This document shows positions 21,765 through 32,028 of a stretch of DNA of 64,000 nt, one piece after another (within the stretch, counting starts at the first letter, position 1; each line of letters begins with the position of its first letter). The stretch covers positions 62,001 to 126,000 of the forward strand of contig JALBYF010000020.1 in assembly GCA_023212725.1 (NCBI GenBank). The letters run 5' to 3'. A model generated the notes under the pieces. The model made no database searches, was not told the origin of the DNA, and worked only from the letters and a program-made list of their open reading frames with translations. The position numbers were made by a program, and so were the translations under genes. The stretch comes from Tranzscheliella williamsii. Its lineage: Eukaryota; Basidiomycota; Ustilaginomycetes; Ustilaginales; Ustilaginaceae.

Positions 21765-24700
21765 CTATGGGCGCCCTTTGGCGGTGCGCTGTTCGAAAGC
21801 TGCGAGTCTGGCCTTCCTCAGGTTGGCACGGGCGGTGTCCTGGAGGCTGTCTAGGGGATGCTCGTGGGCGTCGGCGTTTGGCGGGGGTGTTGCGGATGCG
21901 GCGGGAGCCGGATGGGTTCCGTTGCTGGGCGGTGCGTTGCCGGGCTTGGTATCGCCAGCGGGCACGTGGCGCTGGAGCGGCGCGCGGCCGGCGCCGAAGC
22001 GGCGGAGATGCGCGCCAAAGAAGCAGGCGAGGAGCTCGGCGGTGCTGGTGGCCGAGTCGCCGCGCATCGTGCCGGAGGAGCCAGGCGCCCTGGCCTGCCC
22101 AAGCCCACCCCAGTTGCGCGCATCCTGCGCGGAGGCACTATCTGCCGCGCCGAGCGTCGCAGCCACAGTGGTGTGCTGCCCAGCCAGATACAGGCTCTGA
22201 CCCTTGTAAACATTGACGGCAAGCACACGTTCCTCCACGGTGTCGCGGACGTAGTAGCAGAAGACCTCGGTCTCGGCGGTCTGGCCAATCCGGTGGATCC
22301 GCCCAATCGCCTGCAGCTCCAGGCTGGTGTTCAGGATCGGCTCGATAATGTGCAACGACGAGGCTGCGATCAGGTTCAGGCCCGCGCTCTGCACCTCGGA
22401 GTGCAAGAGCATGACGTGGATCTGCGCGTCGCTCCGGAACGCTTCTAACGCCTGCCGACCCTGCTTGCCGGCACTCGTAAAACGGACGTACCGGATCCCA
22501 TTGGCAGTCAAGGATTGCGCAATCATGTCCAGGCCCCTTCCAAACGACGAGAAGATGAGCGACTTGCGACCAGTCCGTTCGATGGTGTGCTTGATGTGCT
22601 TCGTGACCTGGTCGATCTTCGACCCAAACCGGCCCTGAATGGCCATGCTGTCCAGCCGAGAGCGAAGCTGAACACCGAGTTCGTTGAACTTGAACCGCAA
22701 AGACGCTTGCGCTTCAAGCGTGTTGCTTTCGGAATGGATGGCCCTCAAGTCGTTGTTCGCATCGGCGTTGGTCCTAACCAGGGTTTTCTCCATAGCCTGG
22801 TGGTAAACGATCCTGTATACTTCGTGCGGCAGAACCCGTGTCTGGCACATGACGCATGTCCTGTGGCCTTGAGACTGCCACTCCTTCCAGCAGTTCTCGC
22901 AGCACACATGCCCACACTTGTGTGTCAGAATCCCGATCCCAATCAGGTCGGTGCAGATGATGCATCGCTTGGCCTCCTCGTCCATCTGGTCGACGGCCTG
23001 GACCTTCTGAAGGTGCCGCAAGTACCGCAGCCGGCTCTCGAGCTCGTCCACCTTTGTGAGATACGAGACCTCTTCTTTCTGCGCAAGCTTTATGCTCTTG
23101 TCCAGATCGGTAAAGCTTGGGTCGCGCACCGTGTCCGAGAGCACCTGTATCTCCTTGAAGTACCGCGAACGTGTGTTGAAAAGCGTACTGAGGAAGTACT
23201 TGTGCTCCGAACGAATCTGCTCGAGGTGCTTCATCTGCTCAGCGATAATGCGGCGAACTTCCGAAAGGGCATGAGTAGCAAGTGCGGTCTCTTCCTCCCG
23301 TAAGCTCGAGTCCCGGACATCTTTCAGCATCTCTGCGACGTGAGCGAAGGAATGCGAAGGATGAGGCAGAACCACGGTGTTGCGCTCTTTGTCCAGGGTT
23401 TTAAAGTGATTGACCTGTGCTGACTGGACGCGTACCAGCTCCTCGTCTTCTTCCTCGAGACCCCGAAGCTGGTTTTGACGTGCCTGCCTGAGAGCTTCTT
23501 CCAACTCCTTGAACAAACGGGGCCGATCCAAAGCGCCGACGGGGACGACACCTTTCAATATATTCTCTCGTTCAGAGAGTAGCGGAGGGTACATTTCGAG
23601 TAATACCTCCGCTTCGGCCTGGGTGTCCAGATTTTCCTGGTATTGGTCGTCGTCCTCATGTTCCAAGCTGACGTCACGATTGACGGGCCGTACGAGCCGT
23701 GTTATGATGCTGTCACGCCATCGGAAGAGCACTTGTGCATGCTCATTGAGCAAATCACTGCCCTCAACTAGAACAGAGTAGGCGTCGCTGCTCAGGATAC
23801 CACCGCCCTGCTCAAACAGTTCTTTGGGAACAAGAACGCTCTCTAAGTTCAGTTTGACCTGCTGGCGTGTAAGCCTTGACACTGCCGCTTGAACCGCGTC
23901 CCGCGCTTCGGAAAGAAGTCGCTGCCGCACCTTCTCCGCTTCGGCATAGGCGGCATCTTCTTTGTCTTTTAACGCCTGACGTTCGGGGGACATCACTGTT
24001 TCCGCTGATGCAGCTTCACCCCCGGTATTGCTACCTGGCGACGGTTGCTGCTTGACCTGCTCCTGATTTGATGCCGTAACGAGATTTTCGGACGTACCTG
24101 AGCACAATAAACGTGAGCCGGTTCTATGGTCCGATCCCGTTGTCCCCGTCGCACGTTCAGCCTCTGACAGCTTATCCATATGCTCGCCACGTTGATAGTA
24201 GACGTTGCCGGTGAACTGCAGAAGGCGGTGTAGCCTGGTGAGTAAGTTTCGCAATGTGGCCTTCGTGGTGGTTATATGTATAGCCCGGCTTTTACGCTTT
24301 TCGCGGAAACCTGCGTCAGCCATGAGCGCCTGCCATTCAGCGGATCCTTGTCCGATGGATTGCAAGGCTTCATTGTCGATGTCGGCGTCTTCGCCAGTGG
24401 CTGTATAGCCCAGTCTCCGCCTGCGCGCTTCTTCTCTTTTTTCCAGATCTCTCTCAGTGTCTGAAAAAGAGTACAAAGGGCCTCTTGCCTCAGCCAGCTC
24501 GAGTTCACGTTCCAGCGCGGTGACATCGTTTCGGATATCCATTTCGATGTCTTTGAACTGCGATGCGGTCATGATCCGGACGTTCTCGTCCTGCAAATAA
24601 AGAGAGAGGATGTTCTTGAGAATCCTGCGCTCGAACCAATGTGATTTGTTCGAATGGAGATCACTCTTTGTGGAATCGATCATCAGCTCCAATACATCGT

Positions 24701-27026
24701 CAATACTGCGGAGATTTCGTCCAGCACCAATCGTGCCACCCCGGAACGTCAGGGCTACTTGAGGGTGGGTGCACGCCTGCCGAAGGAGCAATAGGTGCTG
24801 CCTCATCTTGGAGAGGTCCATTTGTTGATTTGGCATTTGCGGGAGGCCATCCTCTGTACAATTTAGGTCGTTCAGCGCGGTCTTCCATATGTCGTTGTAG
24901 AATGTTGTCTCAATGGCGGTGAAGTCGATTGGGACAACAGATCGTATCTGAGGAGGAAGCGACATGTCGGCAACCACTTGAGCCTTGGTATGACGTGTCC
25001 CTATCATCTTGAGAACTTGTACCAGAGCCGGGGCCAGCAAAGGATGGCGTATGGCTTGCCACTCCACCATATTTGCCCGGTAGCCGGGTACCCTTAGAAA
25101 CCTGAAAGCTGACGCAAGATCGCTGACCTTGGTGACAGGGGTTCCTGAAACAGCAACCGAGGAGTTGCGAGAGATCATAGAGACGGTCTCAGCCGCATTT
25201 GAGGCTCCTATCATCTGGACTTCATCCATGAGAACACGATGGAAATGTAGCTTGACCAGGGGACTACGTGGCCGCTCGTACTTGCGCTCATGCCGTCTTG
25301 ACCGAGGCCTCTCGCTTTTTGCAATGCCGAGCTCCTTCGAGAGAATCGGGTAAGATGTTACAACCACGTCGAATCGTCTCGACCAGGCTTCCCAGGTGAG
25401 CCCTTTGGGAACATCGGCTTCTGACTGACTCCGGCCTCGGTACGAGTAGATAGAGAGCGTCGGAGCATGGCGCTGAATCTCATTTATCCATTGAGAACGG
25501 AGTGTCTCTGGGGCTACAATGAGCGTTGCTTTGGTCGGTGTGACGTCAATCTCGTGTGCTGGGTTATACCAACCTGGACGTGATGAAGCATCTGGATCAG
25601 CATTCAAAAGCATCAAGGCAACTGCTTCAACTGTCTTCCCGAGACCCATCTCCTCGGCTAGAATAGCTCCCTTAAAGTTGCTTGCCAGTGTCAGGGCCGG
25701 ATCCCGCACGAAGCGAGCCTCTATCCAATTGTAGATAAGACCTGTGTTACCGATGGTTTGCCACCAGAGACCCAGAAGACCTGGACCTTGGTGGCCAAAG
25801 ACGCGGTTGGAGGTTAAGGGAACCGTTTTGCCCTCATGGTCGAGTTGCATTCCTTCTCTTCCGAGGACGAAAGCAGTAGAACGCTTCTGAAAGGGAAGCA
25901 GTATTGGAATTAGGTCTGTCGGCTGGATGTGCTCGGATGGTTCAAGGCTAGCGGGCTGCAGGTTCCGGTAGACAAAACCGGTGTCAATCTCAGTTTGTCT
26001 GAGAGTCTCGTCCGTGACTGAGACGGAACTATCAGCGAAGCGGACCAGCCTAGCCATAGGAAGTATGCGGTGGGTTGCAAGCGGTCCCACTGGGTCGCGG
26101 GATATGGGAACGTCCACCTGAAAGCGGACCTTGACGAAAAGCGAGCCTACAGTGACCTGATCCGGTGGAATGCCCTTGGGGGGATGCGAGAGACATAGCG
26201 AAACGTTGTTACCTATGGCCCCCTTGGTTTGAAGCTGAAATAAAGCGGGCAACCAGTCTGAATTGGTCCACTTGTCCGGCCGTAAGGTTGGATCCACTTT
26301 GAGCGAGTCTATGGAAAGGATTGGGAGTGTCGCCACCGGGATGCCAGTCGAACGATCATGAAGGTACATATAGTGACTGACTATACTTCCCTCGTGGCGT
26401 GGCTGGCTTGGTCTTTGAACGTGGAAAGAGAGATCTTCTAGGATAAGCTGATCCGGCGCTTGACAGTTGCCTAGGTAGTCCTTGAGCTCTAAAAGTCGAG
26501 AACAGTCTTCTGAGTCATAAGCAGAAACTCGGAACATACATTCGGTATCTATCAGTGTGCTACGATCCTGACCTTCGGGGGGACAGACGGATTTGGCTCT
26601 CTTCTGAGAATGATGATCCTTTCGATCGGATGTTGATAGAGGGGCTGCTCTTTTCTTGCTCGCTGAAACAAACAAAGGACGATCGCTGTCGTATCCATCG
26701 GGATCTACTTTGAGAGGGGAAACGATAAGGGAAACCCTTTGGTGTAGGTAGGCAAAGTTGAAGAAGAAGGGAACATCTTCAAAGTCGATGCGTTCAAACA
26801 GCACGTATTGGAGGTTTTTTCGAGCAGATGTGAACTGTCTCGAGTCAGTTGGCGTTGAGGGCGTGGAAGAGGTATCTCGAAGCTGAATGGGCCATATCGA
26901 GGCATTTGTATGGCCGACCGCGAAGCCGAGCGAGTCGTCGAAGATTGGTGGCAAAAGGCCGGTATGTTCAACATCACTATCGGGCTCGGCCTTCGCCTTT
27001 GCTTTGCCGAGCGCGAGGCTGGACAT
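21765..27026 (-). CDS. SNF2-family helicase with RING finger (SHPRH/IRC20-like)
   Basis: 1,753 residues from the first ATG (27026), uninterrupted. The SNF2 N-lobe has Walker A in AEEMGLGKTVEA (near residue 459), a DEVQ Walker B (near 600) and SGTPV. Its two helicase lobes are separated by some 750 residues containing coiled-coil-like Glu/Arg-rich stretches and a C3HC4 RING (CIICTDL ... CGHVCCENCW ... CVMC, about 1355-1400). The C-lobe follows (LIFSSFGRG near 1489; QAIGRIHRIGQT near 1578). A RING inserted between the lobes is the SHPRH/IRC20/Rad5 arrangement; these are chromatin translocases and E3 ubiquitin ligases acting in DNA damage tolerance. The spacing best fits SHPRH. It converges with NMO, 99 bases apart. 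Confidence 0.85.
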   Translation of the reverse strand: MSSLALGKAKAKAEPDSDVEHTGLLPPIFDDSLGFAVGHTNASIWPIQLRDTSSTPSTPTDSRQFTSARKNLQYVLFERIDFEDVPFFFNFAYLHQRVSLIVSPLKVDPDGYDSDRPLFVSASKKRAAPLSTSDRKDHHSQKRAKSVCPPEGQDRSTLIDTECMFRVSAYDSEDCSRLLELKDYLGNCQAPDQLILEDLSFHVQRPSQPRHEGSIVSHYMYLHDRSTGIPVATLPILSIDSLKVDPTLRPDKWTNSDWLPALFQLQTKGAIGNNVSLCLSHPPKGIPPDQVTVGSLFVKVRFQVDVPISRDPVGPLATHRILPMARLVRFADSSVSVTDETLRQTEIDTGFVYRNLQPASLEPSEHIQPTDLIPILLPFQKRSTAFVLGREGMQLDHEGKTVPLTSNRVFGHQGPGLLGLWWQTIGNTGLIYNWIEARFVRDPALTLASNFKGAILAEEMGLGKTVEAVALMLLNADPDASSRPGWYNPAHEIDVTPTKATLIVAPETLRSQWINEIQRHAPTLSIYSYRGRSQSEADVPKGLTWEAWSRRFDVVVTSYPILSKELGIAKSERPRSRRHERKYERPRSPLVKLHFHRVLMDEVQMIGASNAAETVSMISRNSSVAVSGTPVTKVSDLASAFRFLRVPGYRANMVEWQAIRHPLLAPALVQVLKMIGTRHTKAQVVADMSLPPQIRSVVPIDFTAIETTFYNDIWKTALNDLNCTEDGLPQMPNQQMDLSKMRQHLLLLRQACTHPQVALTFRGGTIGAGRNLRSIDDVLELMIDSTKSDLHSNKSHWFERRILKNILSLYLQDENVRIMTASQFKDIEMDIRNDVTALERELELAEARGPLYSFSDTERDLEKREEARRRRLGYTATGEDADIDNEALQSIGQGSAEWQALMADAGFREKRKSRAIHITTTKATLRNLLTRLHRLLQFTGNVYYQRGEHMDKLSEAERATGTTGSDHRTGSRLLCSGTSENLVTASNQEQVKQQPSPGSNTGGEAASAETVMSPERQALKDKEDAAYAEAEKVRQRLLSEARDAVQAAVSRLTRQQVKLNLESVLVPKELFEQGGGILSSDAYSVLVEGSDLLNEHAQVLFRWRDSIITRLVRPVNRDVSLEHEDDDQYQENLDTQAEAEVLLEMYPPLLSERENILKGVVPVGALDRPRLFKELEEALRQARQNQLRGLEEEDEELVRVQSAQVNHFKTLDKERNTVVLPHPSHSFAHVAEMLKDVRDSSLREEETALATHALSEVRRIIAEQMKHLEQIRSEHKYFLSTLFNTRSRYFKEIQVLSDTVRDPSFTDLDKSIKLAQKEEVSYLTKVDELESRLRYLRHLQKVQAVDQMDEEAKRCIICTDLIGIGILTHKCGHVCCENCWKEWQSQGHRTCVMCQTRVLPHEVYRIVYHQAMEKTLVRTNADANNDLRAIHSESNTLEAQASLRFKFNELGVQLRSRLDSMAIQGRFGSKIDQVTKHIKHTIERTGRKSLIFSSFGRGLDMIAQSLTANGIRYVRFTSAGKQGRQALEAFRSDAQIHVMLLHSEVQSAGLNLIAASSLHIIEPILNTSLELQAIGRIHRIGQTAETEVFCYYVRDTVEERVLAVNVYKGQSLYLAGQHTTVAATLGAADSASAQDARNWGGLGQARAPGSSGTMRGDSATSTAELLACFFGAHLRRFGAGRAPLQRHVPAGDTKPGNAPPSNGTHPAPAASATPPPNADAHEHPLDSLQDTARANLRKARLAAFEQRTAKGRP

Positions 27027-27785
27027 AGCGTTCCGGGAAGGAGGGAGCAGCGTCGGCCCCTCACACCAGCCTATACGTGGTGGAATGGTGGCGAACAAGA
27101 CGAATCCTCATGGCGGCCCATGTGGCACTGCTCTACTCGTAAAGGGAAGAATTGGCATGCACAATCGCGACTGAGCGTAGAATTGTTGATTTGGATTGCT
27201 GGACCCTTCTATCTCCCCCGTTTGATAGCCGGGATCACGTGACCACCGCCCGTCGTCATTACTCAGTCGGACGAGAAAAGCCTAGACGCGTCCGCAGAGT
27301 AACACTGTTATGCAAGGCGAGCGCGAGGTACAGGGGATAGCTGCAGGTGAGCACGACGTGCAGAATCTTGCGTTAAAAAGCCCCTGAAGCTGCACAGTCC
27401 ACCGAGCCAGGCTCAGTACAAGCATATCTAAGCCGACTTCGACTGGCCACGATAGGCCTCGTTCTCACTCATGACTTATACTTGCCCCAACGCAGCGGAG
27501 ATCCCTTCTCCTTTGGAAATCACTAGGCACTAGCAACATTGTGAGTGCTAGCGATCATGCTAGACAGAGTCTAAGGCGCTAGGTTGCGTCTGCACATATC
27601 CTTCTGTTTTCCAGAAGCTCTGGACTCGAGGATCGTCGCTCCAGTACATATTGTCGTCCCACCTCATCCCGGCTCGCGACGTCCGACCTTCTCCTCGTCC
27701 ATACGCCCCTGACTCCCACGCTGGCCAAAGCGGGCCGGCTGGTGCTAACACATATACAGTGATCGCGACCGTCGTCCCGCTTAGC
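27027..27785. promoter_or_regulatory. Divergent promoter region
   Basis: About 760 bases between the SHPRH-like start (27026, minus) and the unknown gene start (27786, plus). No TATA box or repeat stands out, and no gene is supported. Confidence 0.4.
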
Positions 27786-30698
27786 ATGAGAGCACAACCG
27801 GTTCACGCGCCGCACTCGACATCACCTCACCCCTTCGACCTGCTTTTGCGCTCAAGATCTACTACAGACCACCCCACAACTGACGCGCTCATCGGCGTGA
27901 TGGACAGCGACAACAGCCTTGCAACCGACCCATGTGCTGCTGCATCACAACCAGAATTGCAGGCCGAACCGGTAACGCCAGATACTGCTGCATTCAAGGG
28001 AGATGCAAAGGGGAGGAAGAGATTTAGCCTCGATGCTTTACGCATCCCTTTCCTGGGCGCCCAGAAGAAAGCTTCGACAGCTGGCGACAAATCGTTCCAA
28101 GATGCAACACCGCCGATATCCACATCAGCTGAGGCTTCCCAGCCTAGCGCACGGCCACATAAATTTGACCACTCTGAGGATGGCAGAGCCGACCTCAGCT
28201 CTGACGTTCAACTTGGCCTCATGATACCGCCTACCCCCCGCCAAGTGGAAGATCCTGCCACAGCTGCGCTAGTCGTGCCCGAAGATACTCGCCCCGTTCG
28301 CTCCGCCCTGTCTCGAGCTACCTTGTCAGACAAGGAGGCTGTCCGAACCTCGTCGCCCCACCGTGTCAGTTTCAGTCCATCGACCGAAGAGGCGGCGCAA
28401 GCTCGCGAACAGGCTTTACTGGAAGGCGGCGAGCACGCTCTCCCTAGCACTTCACTCCCTCCAACGGACAAGACCAAGATCAAGAGAGCGAACGACAAGA
28501 AAAAAAAGCACGAAGAGAAAGCTTCCAAGCTCAGATTACAAGGCGGACGATGGCGTGGATTGACGTCGCACTCCATGCCTGACCTGATGGAAAATAAGCG
28601 ACGAACGAGCTTTGATTCGACATCCACTGCCTCGTCTAGCCATACTGCGTCCACTCTCACGAGTATTGCCGATAAGGCAGCACTTCCGGGGCTTGCGGCT
28701 GCCAAACGGAGGCTCTTCAGCTGGGACAGGCATGGCATCCATCAAGGCTTGACAAAGAACAGAGACAAGGGCGGGGTGGCCAAAGTCAAGCTGACCAAAC
28801 ATCAGGCGGTAGCAGCCAGGCACGCCAAGACACTGGAACAGGTTATCAACGCCGGTATGGGTCTGCATCCGGTCCCGCCCCGATCCAGTTCAGCTGCTAG
28901 TCTTAATGGCCCGACAGCCAGGAAAGGAAAAGCGGCCAAGGCGCGACCCATTCCCATGGTCAAATCATCGCAACTCAAGGGCCTCAAATCCGCGCTGCTC
29001 GACGCCAACCTTGCCAACAACATCATTAGCGAGCTCAGGGCCATGCCGGTACCCATGGAATCACTACAGAACGGCGTCGGCCGGCTCAATCCAAACACCA
29101 AGATTGGCACCGCAGGAGAACATGGTCAAGAACGAATTCTGACAGCCAATCTGCCCGACTCGGCTCTGGAAGCGCCTGCAGCCAGGGACGACAGCGAGAT
29201 CCGAAAGAGGACGAATGCATCTGTCGATACAATGGTCGGGTCCGGCCCCCGCTCGGCAACTGTCGTGAACCATCCAGTCGGCAAAACATCCCTGTCCGCG
29301 GCAGAGGAGGCCCTTCGCAAGCTCACTGTGGTGGCAGCGGCCAACGGCTCCGAGGGCGGAGTCGTGACAGCCCGCAGTTCGTCCCTTCCGGGCCCTTCTG
29401 ACACACCCGCCATTACGTCTTCGGCAGCGGCTGCTGTGCTTTCCTCTAGACCGGCGGCTACAGGCGGCGCGAAACCCATCAAGATGGTGTGCCTCGACTG
29501 TGGAGAGCTGGAAGCGCATCGGCGACATGCCAAGCACGTAGAAACCGAGTCCTCTACCTCCACTGACCGCTCAAACTCACTTGCCGCCGCCAATGCCAAA
29601 GCAGCGTCGGTAGGAATGATCGCTACAGGCGCAGCCGCGGCGCTTGCAGGCTTGGGCGGACTCCTTTCGCCCCGTTCTCCCCCACCGTCTGCAGCTGGTG
29701 CAGCAATAGAGGAAGCGGATAGCTCAGCAGGAGAGTCGCTGTTGCCAGGGCAAGGCAGACCTTCCATGATGCGAAGCATGTCGGAGGCAGCTCTTCCGAT
29801 GTTGCAGGACGGACAACGCCTGATGGGATCGCGACCGTTGCAGCTGCTCATGGACCCGGTGGGCACAGCGGCGCAGACGTCAGGGGCTTTTGACGTCCTG
29901 GCCGACGCCTCGGGCGCGGCGATCCGAGCAACGCAAGACATGGACGCCATTCATCCGCCGCTGGATCGAATGGCCATCTTTGTGCACTGGTGGGGTTTCG
30001 AGCTGACATTGCCGGAACCTACCATGTCCTACCTCGGCACAGCCCATTCCGTTTCGGGCGCATTCCTCTCTTTCCTACAGACCATGGCCGTCGGCGGCGG
30101 GGTACCAGAGCTTCTTCCCTTCATCAGGTACATCTCGACCTTTATGGAAATCGAGTACAAGGCCATCCAGGCGCAGGACAAGGGCAATGGTGTTTGCATC
30201 GCAGGGACATGGTTTATGCCTTTGGCCCTTATACCCCGTCCGTGGGACTATCCTTTAGATGGACCCGTGGCGAGCCCCAACCCGCCTAGCGCGCCAGGTG
30301 CGCCTAGTGCGCCCAGTGCGCCAAGCGCAGGAATGATTCCCATGCCGTTCCCCCCGATGACAGGGTTTAGTCAAGAAAAGCCCAAGAAGCTGGCATTCAG
30401 GAAGAAGACGCCGCAAGCGTCTACGGAGCCGGGAATGGCAGCCATCGCCATCATGGCGGTCCCGCCGAAGCCGAACATCAGTCCGTCGCAGCTGGCGGCG
30501 ATCCAGGCTGCGAGAACCGAGAAGGTCGCGTCCGACCTGGACGGTGCAGCGCGCCACTCGAGGTCGTCGAGCATCGCATCGGCCAAGAGCGCCAAGGGCG
30601 CGGAGACGAAAAGCGTGACACCCGAGCTGCCCGACAGCGCCCGAGCCGCGCTGGCCAGCGTCCAGGAAGTGCCAGAGGGCTCGCTGCGCATCAAATAG
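27786..30698 (+). CDS. Large protein of unknown function
   Basis: 970 residues from the first ATG (27786); an ATG at 27900 (MDSDNSL) would give a slightly shorter form. The first 700 residues are low-complexity and probably disordered, with basic patches (a KKKKHEEKASKLR stretch near residue 237) and Ser-rich runs. A compact part near the C-terminus (about residues 720-830: MAIFVHWWGFELTLP, TMSYLGTAHSVSGAFLSF, YISTFMEIEYKAIQ, CIAGTWFMPLALIPRPW) reads as a folded, possibly membrane-associated domain. I do not recognise it. A degenerate Ala/Pro/Ser-Gly tandem (PSAPGAPSAPSAPSAG) follows. The tail is again basic and disordered. Confidence 0.7.
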   Translation: MRAQPVHAPHSTSPHPFDLLLRSRSTTDHPTTDALIGVMDSDNSLATDPCAAASQPELQAEPVTPDTAAFKGDAKGRKRFSLDALRIPFLGAQKKASTAGDKSFQDATPPISTSAEASQPSARPHKFDHSEDGRADLSSDVQLGLMIPPTPRQVEDPATAALVVPEDTRPVRSALSRATLSDKEAVRTSSPHRVSFSPSTEEAAQAREQALLEGGEHALPSTSLPPTDKTKIKRANDKKKKHEEKASKLRLQGGRWRGLTSHSMPDLMENKRRTSFDSTSTASSSHTASTLTSIADKAALPGLAAAKRRLFSWDRHGIHQGLTKNRDKGGVAKVKLTKHQAVAARHAKTLEQVINAGMGLHPVPPRSSSAASLNGPTARKGKAAKARPIPMVKSSQLKGLKSALLDANLANNIISELRAMPVPMESLQNGVGRLNPNTKIGTAGEHGQERILTANLPDSALEAPAARDDSEIRKRTNASVDTMVGSGPRSATVVNHPVGKTSLSAAEEALRKLTVVAAANGSEGGVVTARSSSLPGPSDTPAITSSAAAAVLSSRPAATGGAKPIKMVCLDCGELEAHRRHAKHVETESSTSTDRSNSLAAANAKAASVGMIATGAAAALAGLGGLLSPRSPPPSAAGAAIEEADSSAGESLLPGQGRPSMMRSMSEAALPMLQDGQRLMGSRPLQLLMDPVGTAAQTSGAFDVLADASGAAIRATQDMDAIHPPLDRMAIFVHWWGFELTLPEPTMSYLGTAHSVSGAFLSFLQTMAVGGGVPELLPFIRYISTFMEIEYKAIQAQDKGNGVCIAGTWFMPLALIPRPWDYPLDGPVASPNPPSAPGAPSAPSAPSAGMIPMPFPPMTGFSQEKPKKLAFRKKTPQASTEPGMAAIAIMAVPPKPNISPSQLAAIQAARTEKVASDLDGAARHSRSSSIASAKSAKGAETKSVTPELPDSARAALASVQEVPEGSLRIK

Positions 30699-30978
30699 AG
30701 CGCCACCGCCCCGTACCCCACCCAACCCTTTGAACGCAACTGCCACTTATACCATGTACAGGAATACCGTATAATTTGCACCAGGCTTTCGTATCTGCAC
30801 CGGTCTTGCCATGTCGTCGTGCTTGGGTGTCGCCCCTGCCAGCCTGCTAGTGTCGAACGCCACGACAGGCGTTGCTCGTCGCTTTGCGTGCGTTGCGAGA
30901 CTTGTTGCCAATCAGAGTCTGGCTGTTCTGATAAGCTACGCTGGCGGGATGGAGGGCATGGTGGCAGAAGCAGTTGCG

Positions 30979-31731
30979 TTAGAGGTCCATTCTAAAGAGA
31001 TAACCGCTCCAAGGCAGCCCCGGGCGATGCTTGTCTGGGACATCAAAGGTGCCTATGGGCTGGAAGCCGAGGCTTCGGTAGTGGCTGCGAGCGGAGCGGA
31101 GATGTGTATCAGCGTCGAGTGTCAGTGGCTGCGACCCTGTTCAGGCTTACCTCATCAGGCCATCGCCGTTGCCTCGCCAGCAGTCTCCGTAGATGGCGGA
31201 TTTGGCGAGGTGCGAGGCCTGCTGTTTTGCGTGAGTGATGAGCTTGTGGCCGGCGCCTTTGGCAAGGGTGCCGGCGCGGCGGTCGGAAATGAGATACTTG
31301 AGGTAGAGGTAGTTGTCAGCGCTGCGCTCGGGCTCGTCGAATAGCGCAGTGGGGATGTATTCCGGCGCCGAGGTGGCGAGGCCCATGGCGGCCACCCTCC
31401 GCCACGTGCCGAGCTCCGTCCTGACTTCGAGCAAAACCATCTGCTTCCAGCCAGCGCCGTCCTGGACCGCATTCGGCTGCTCTGCCCGGCGGGACACTGC
31501 CCAGCTTTCCACAATGAACTGGGAGAAGGAAGCCACAGCGTCTGGCTTCTGCGAAAAGGGCTTGGTGCCCCACTGCGCCTCCGACCCCAGCGAGGCCAGA
31601 TACGGCAGCGCTGCATCAAAGGCTCCAAGCACAAAGTCCAGATCGCTCGTGCCCGCGTCCTCCAGCTCGCGCTCGCTCCAGTCAGACTCCCCAGCAGGCT
31701 CAGCAATGCGGATGCGCGTCTCCATCGTCAT
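30979..31731 (-). CDS. GNAT-family N-acetyltransferase (two exons)
   Basis: Exon 1 is 31731-31151 and exon 2 is 31084-30979. The 66-nt intron 31085-31150 has a GTAAGC donor and a GCAG acceptor. The spliced product is 228 residues. Exon 1 carries YLKYLISDRRAG followed by AKGAGHKLITHA, the acetyl-CoA-binding loop region. Exon 2 supplies the typical GNAT ending: SHYRSLGFQPIGTFDV and then GYLFRMDL. Without the splice the frame stops at once after GDGLM, so the intron is well supported. The acceptor substrate is unknown. It is divergently transcribed from the fluoride exporter, with about 300 bases between the starts. Confidence 0.8.
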
Positions 31732-32028
31732 CTAATGGTGCTACAGGTCGAGGTGGTGAGGCGTTGCAGGTTGAGGTGATGGGCACGTTGTTGCTTGCAA
31801 GCGGCAGGCGCGGCGGCTTTTAATAATGTTATTGCTTACTCGCCTTAGGAAGCGCCCTTCGCAGGTTCAGATCTCGCACCTTCACAACCCTCATCATCAG
31901 ATGCCTACCGCCACATCCCTCACCATCACATCGCCTCTGAGCAGATGGAATGGGCCGTAATTCGGTCGCTGGTTGTAGAGCTGCGCGGGTAATACACAGC
32001 AAGGGCGCTACGATAAGCCAAGCTCGGC

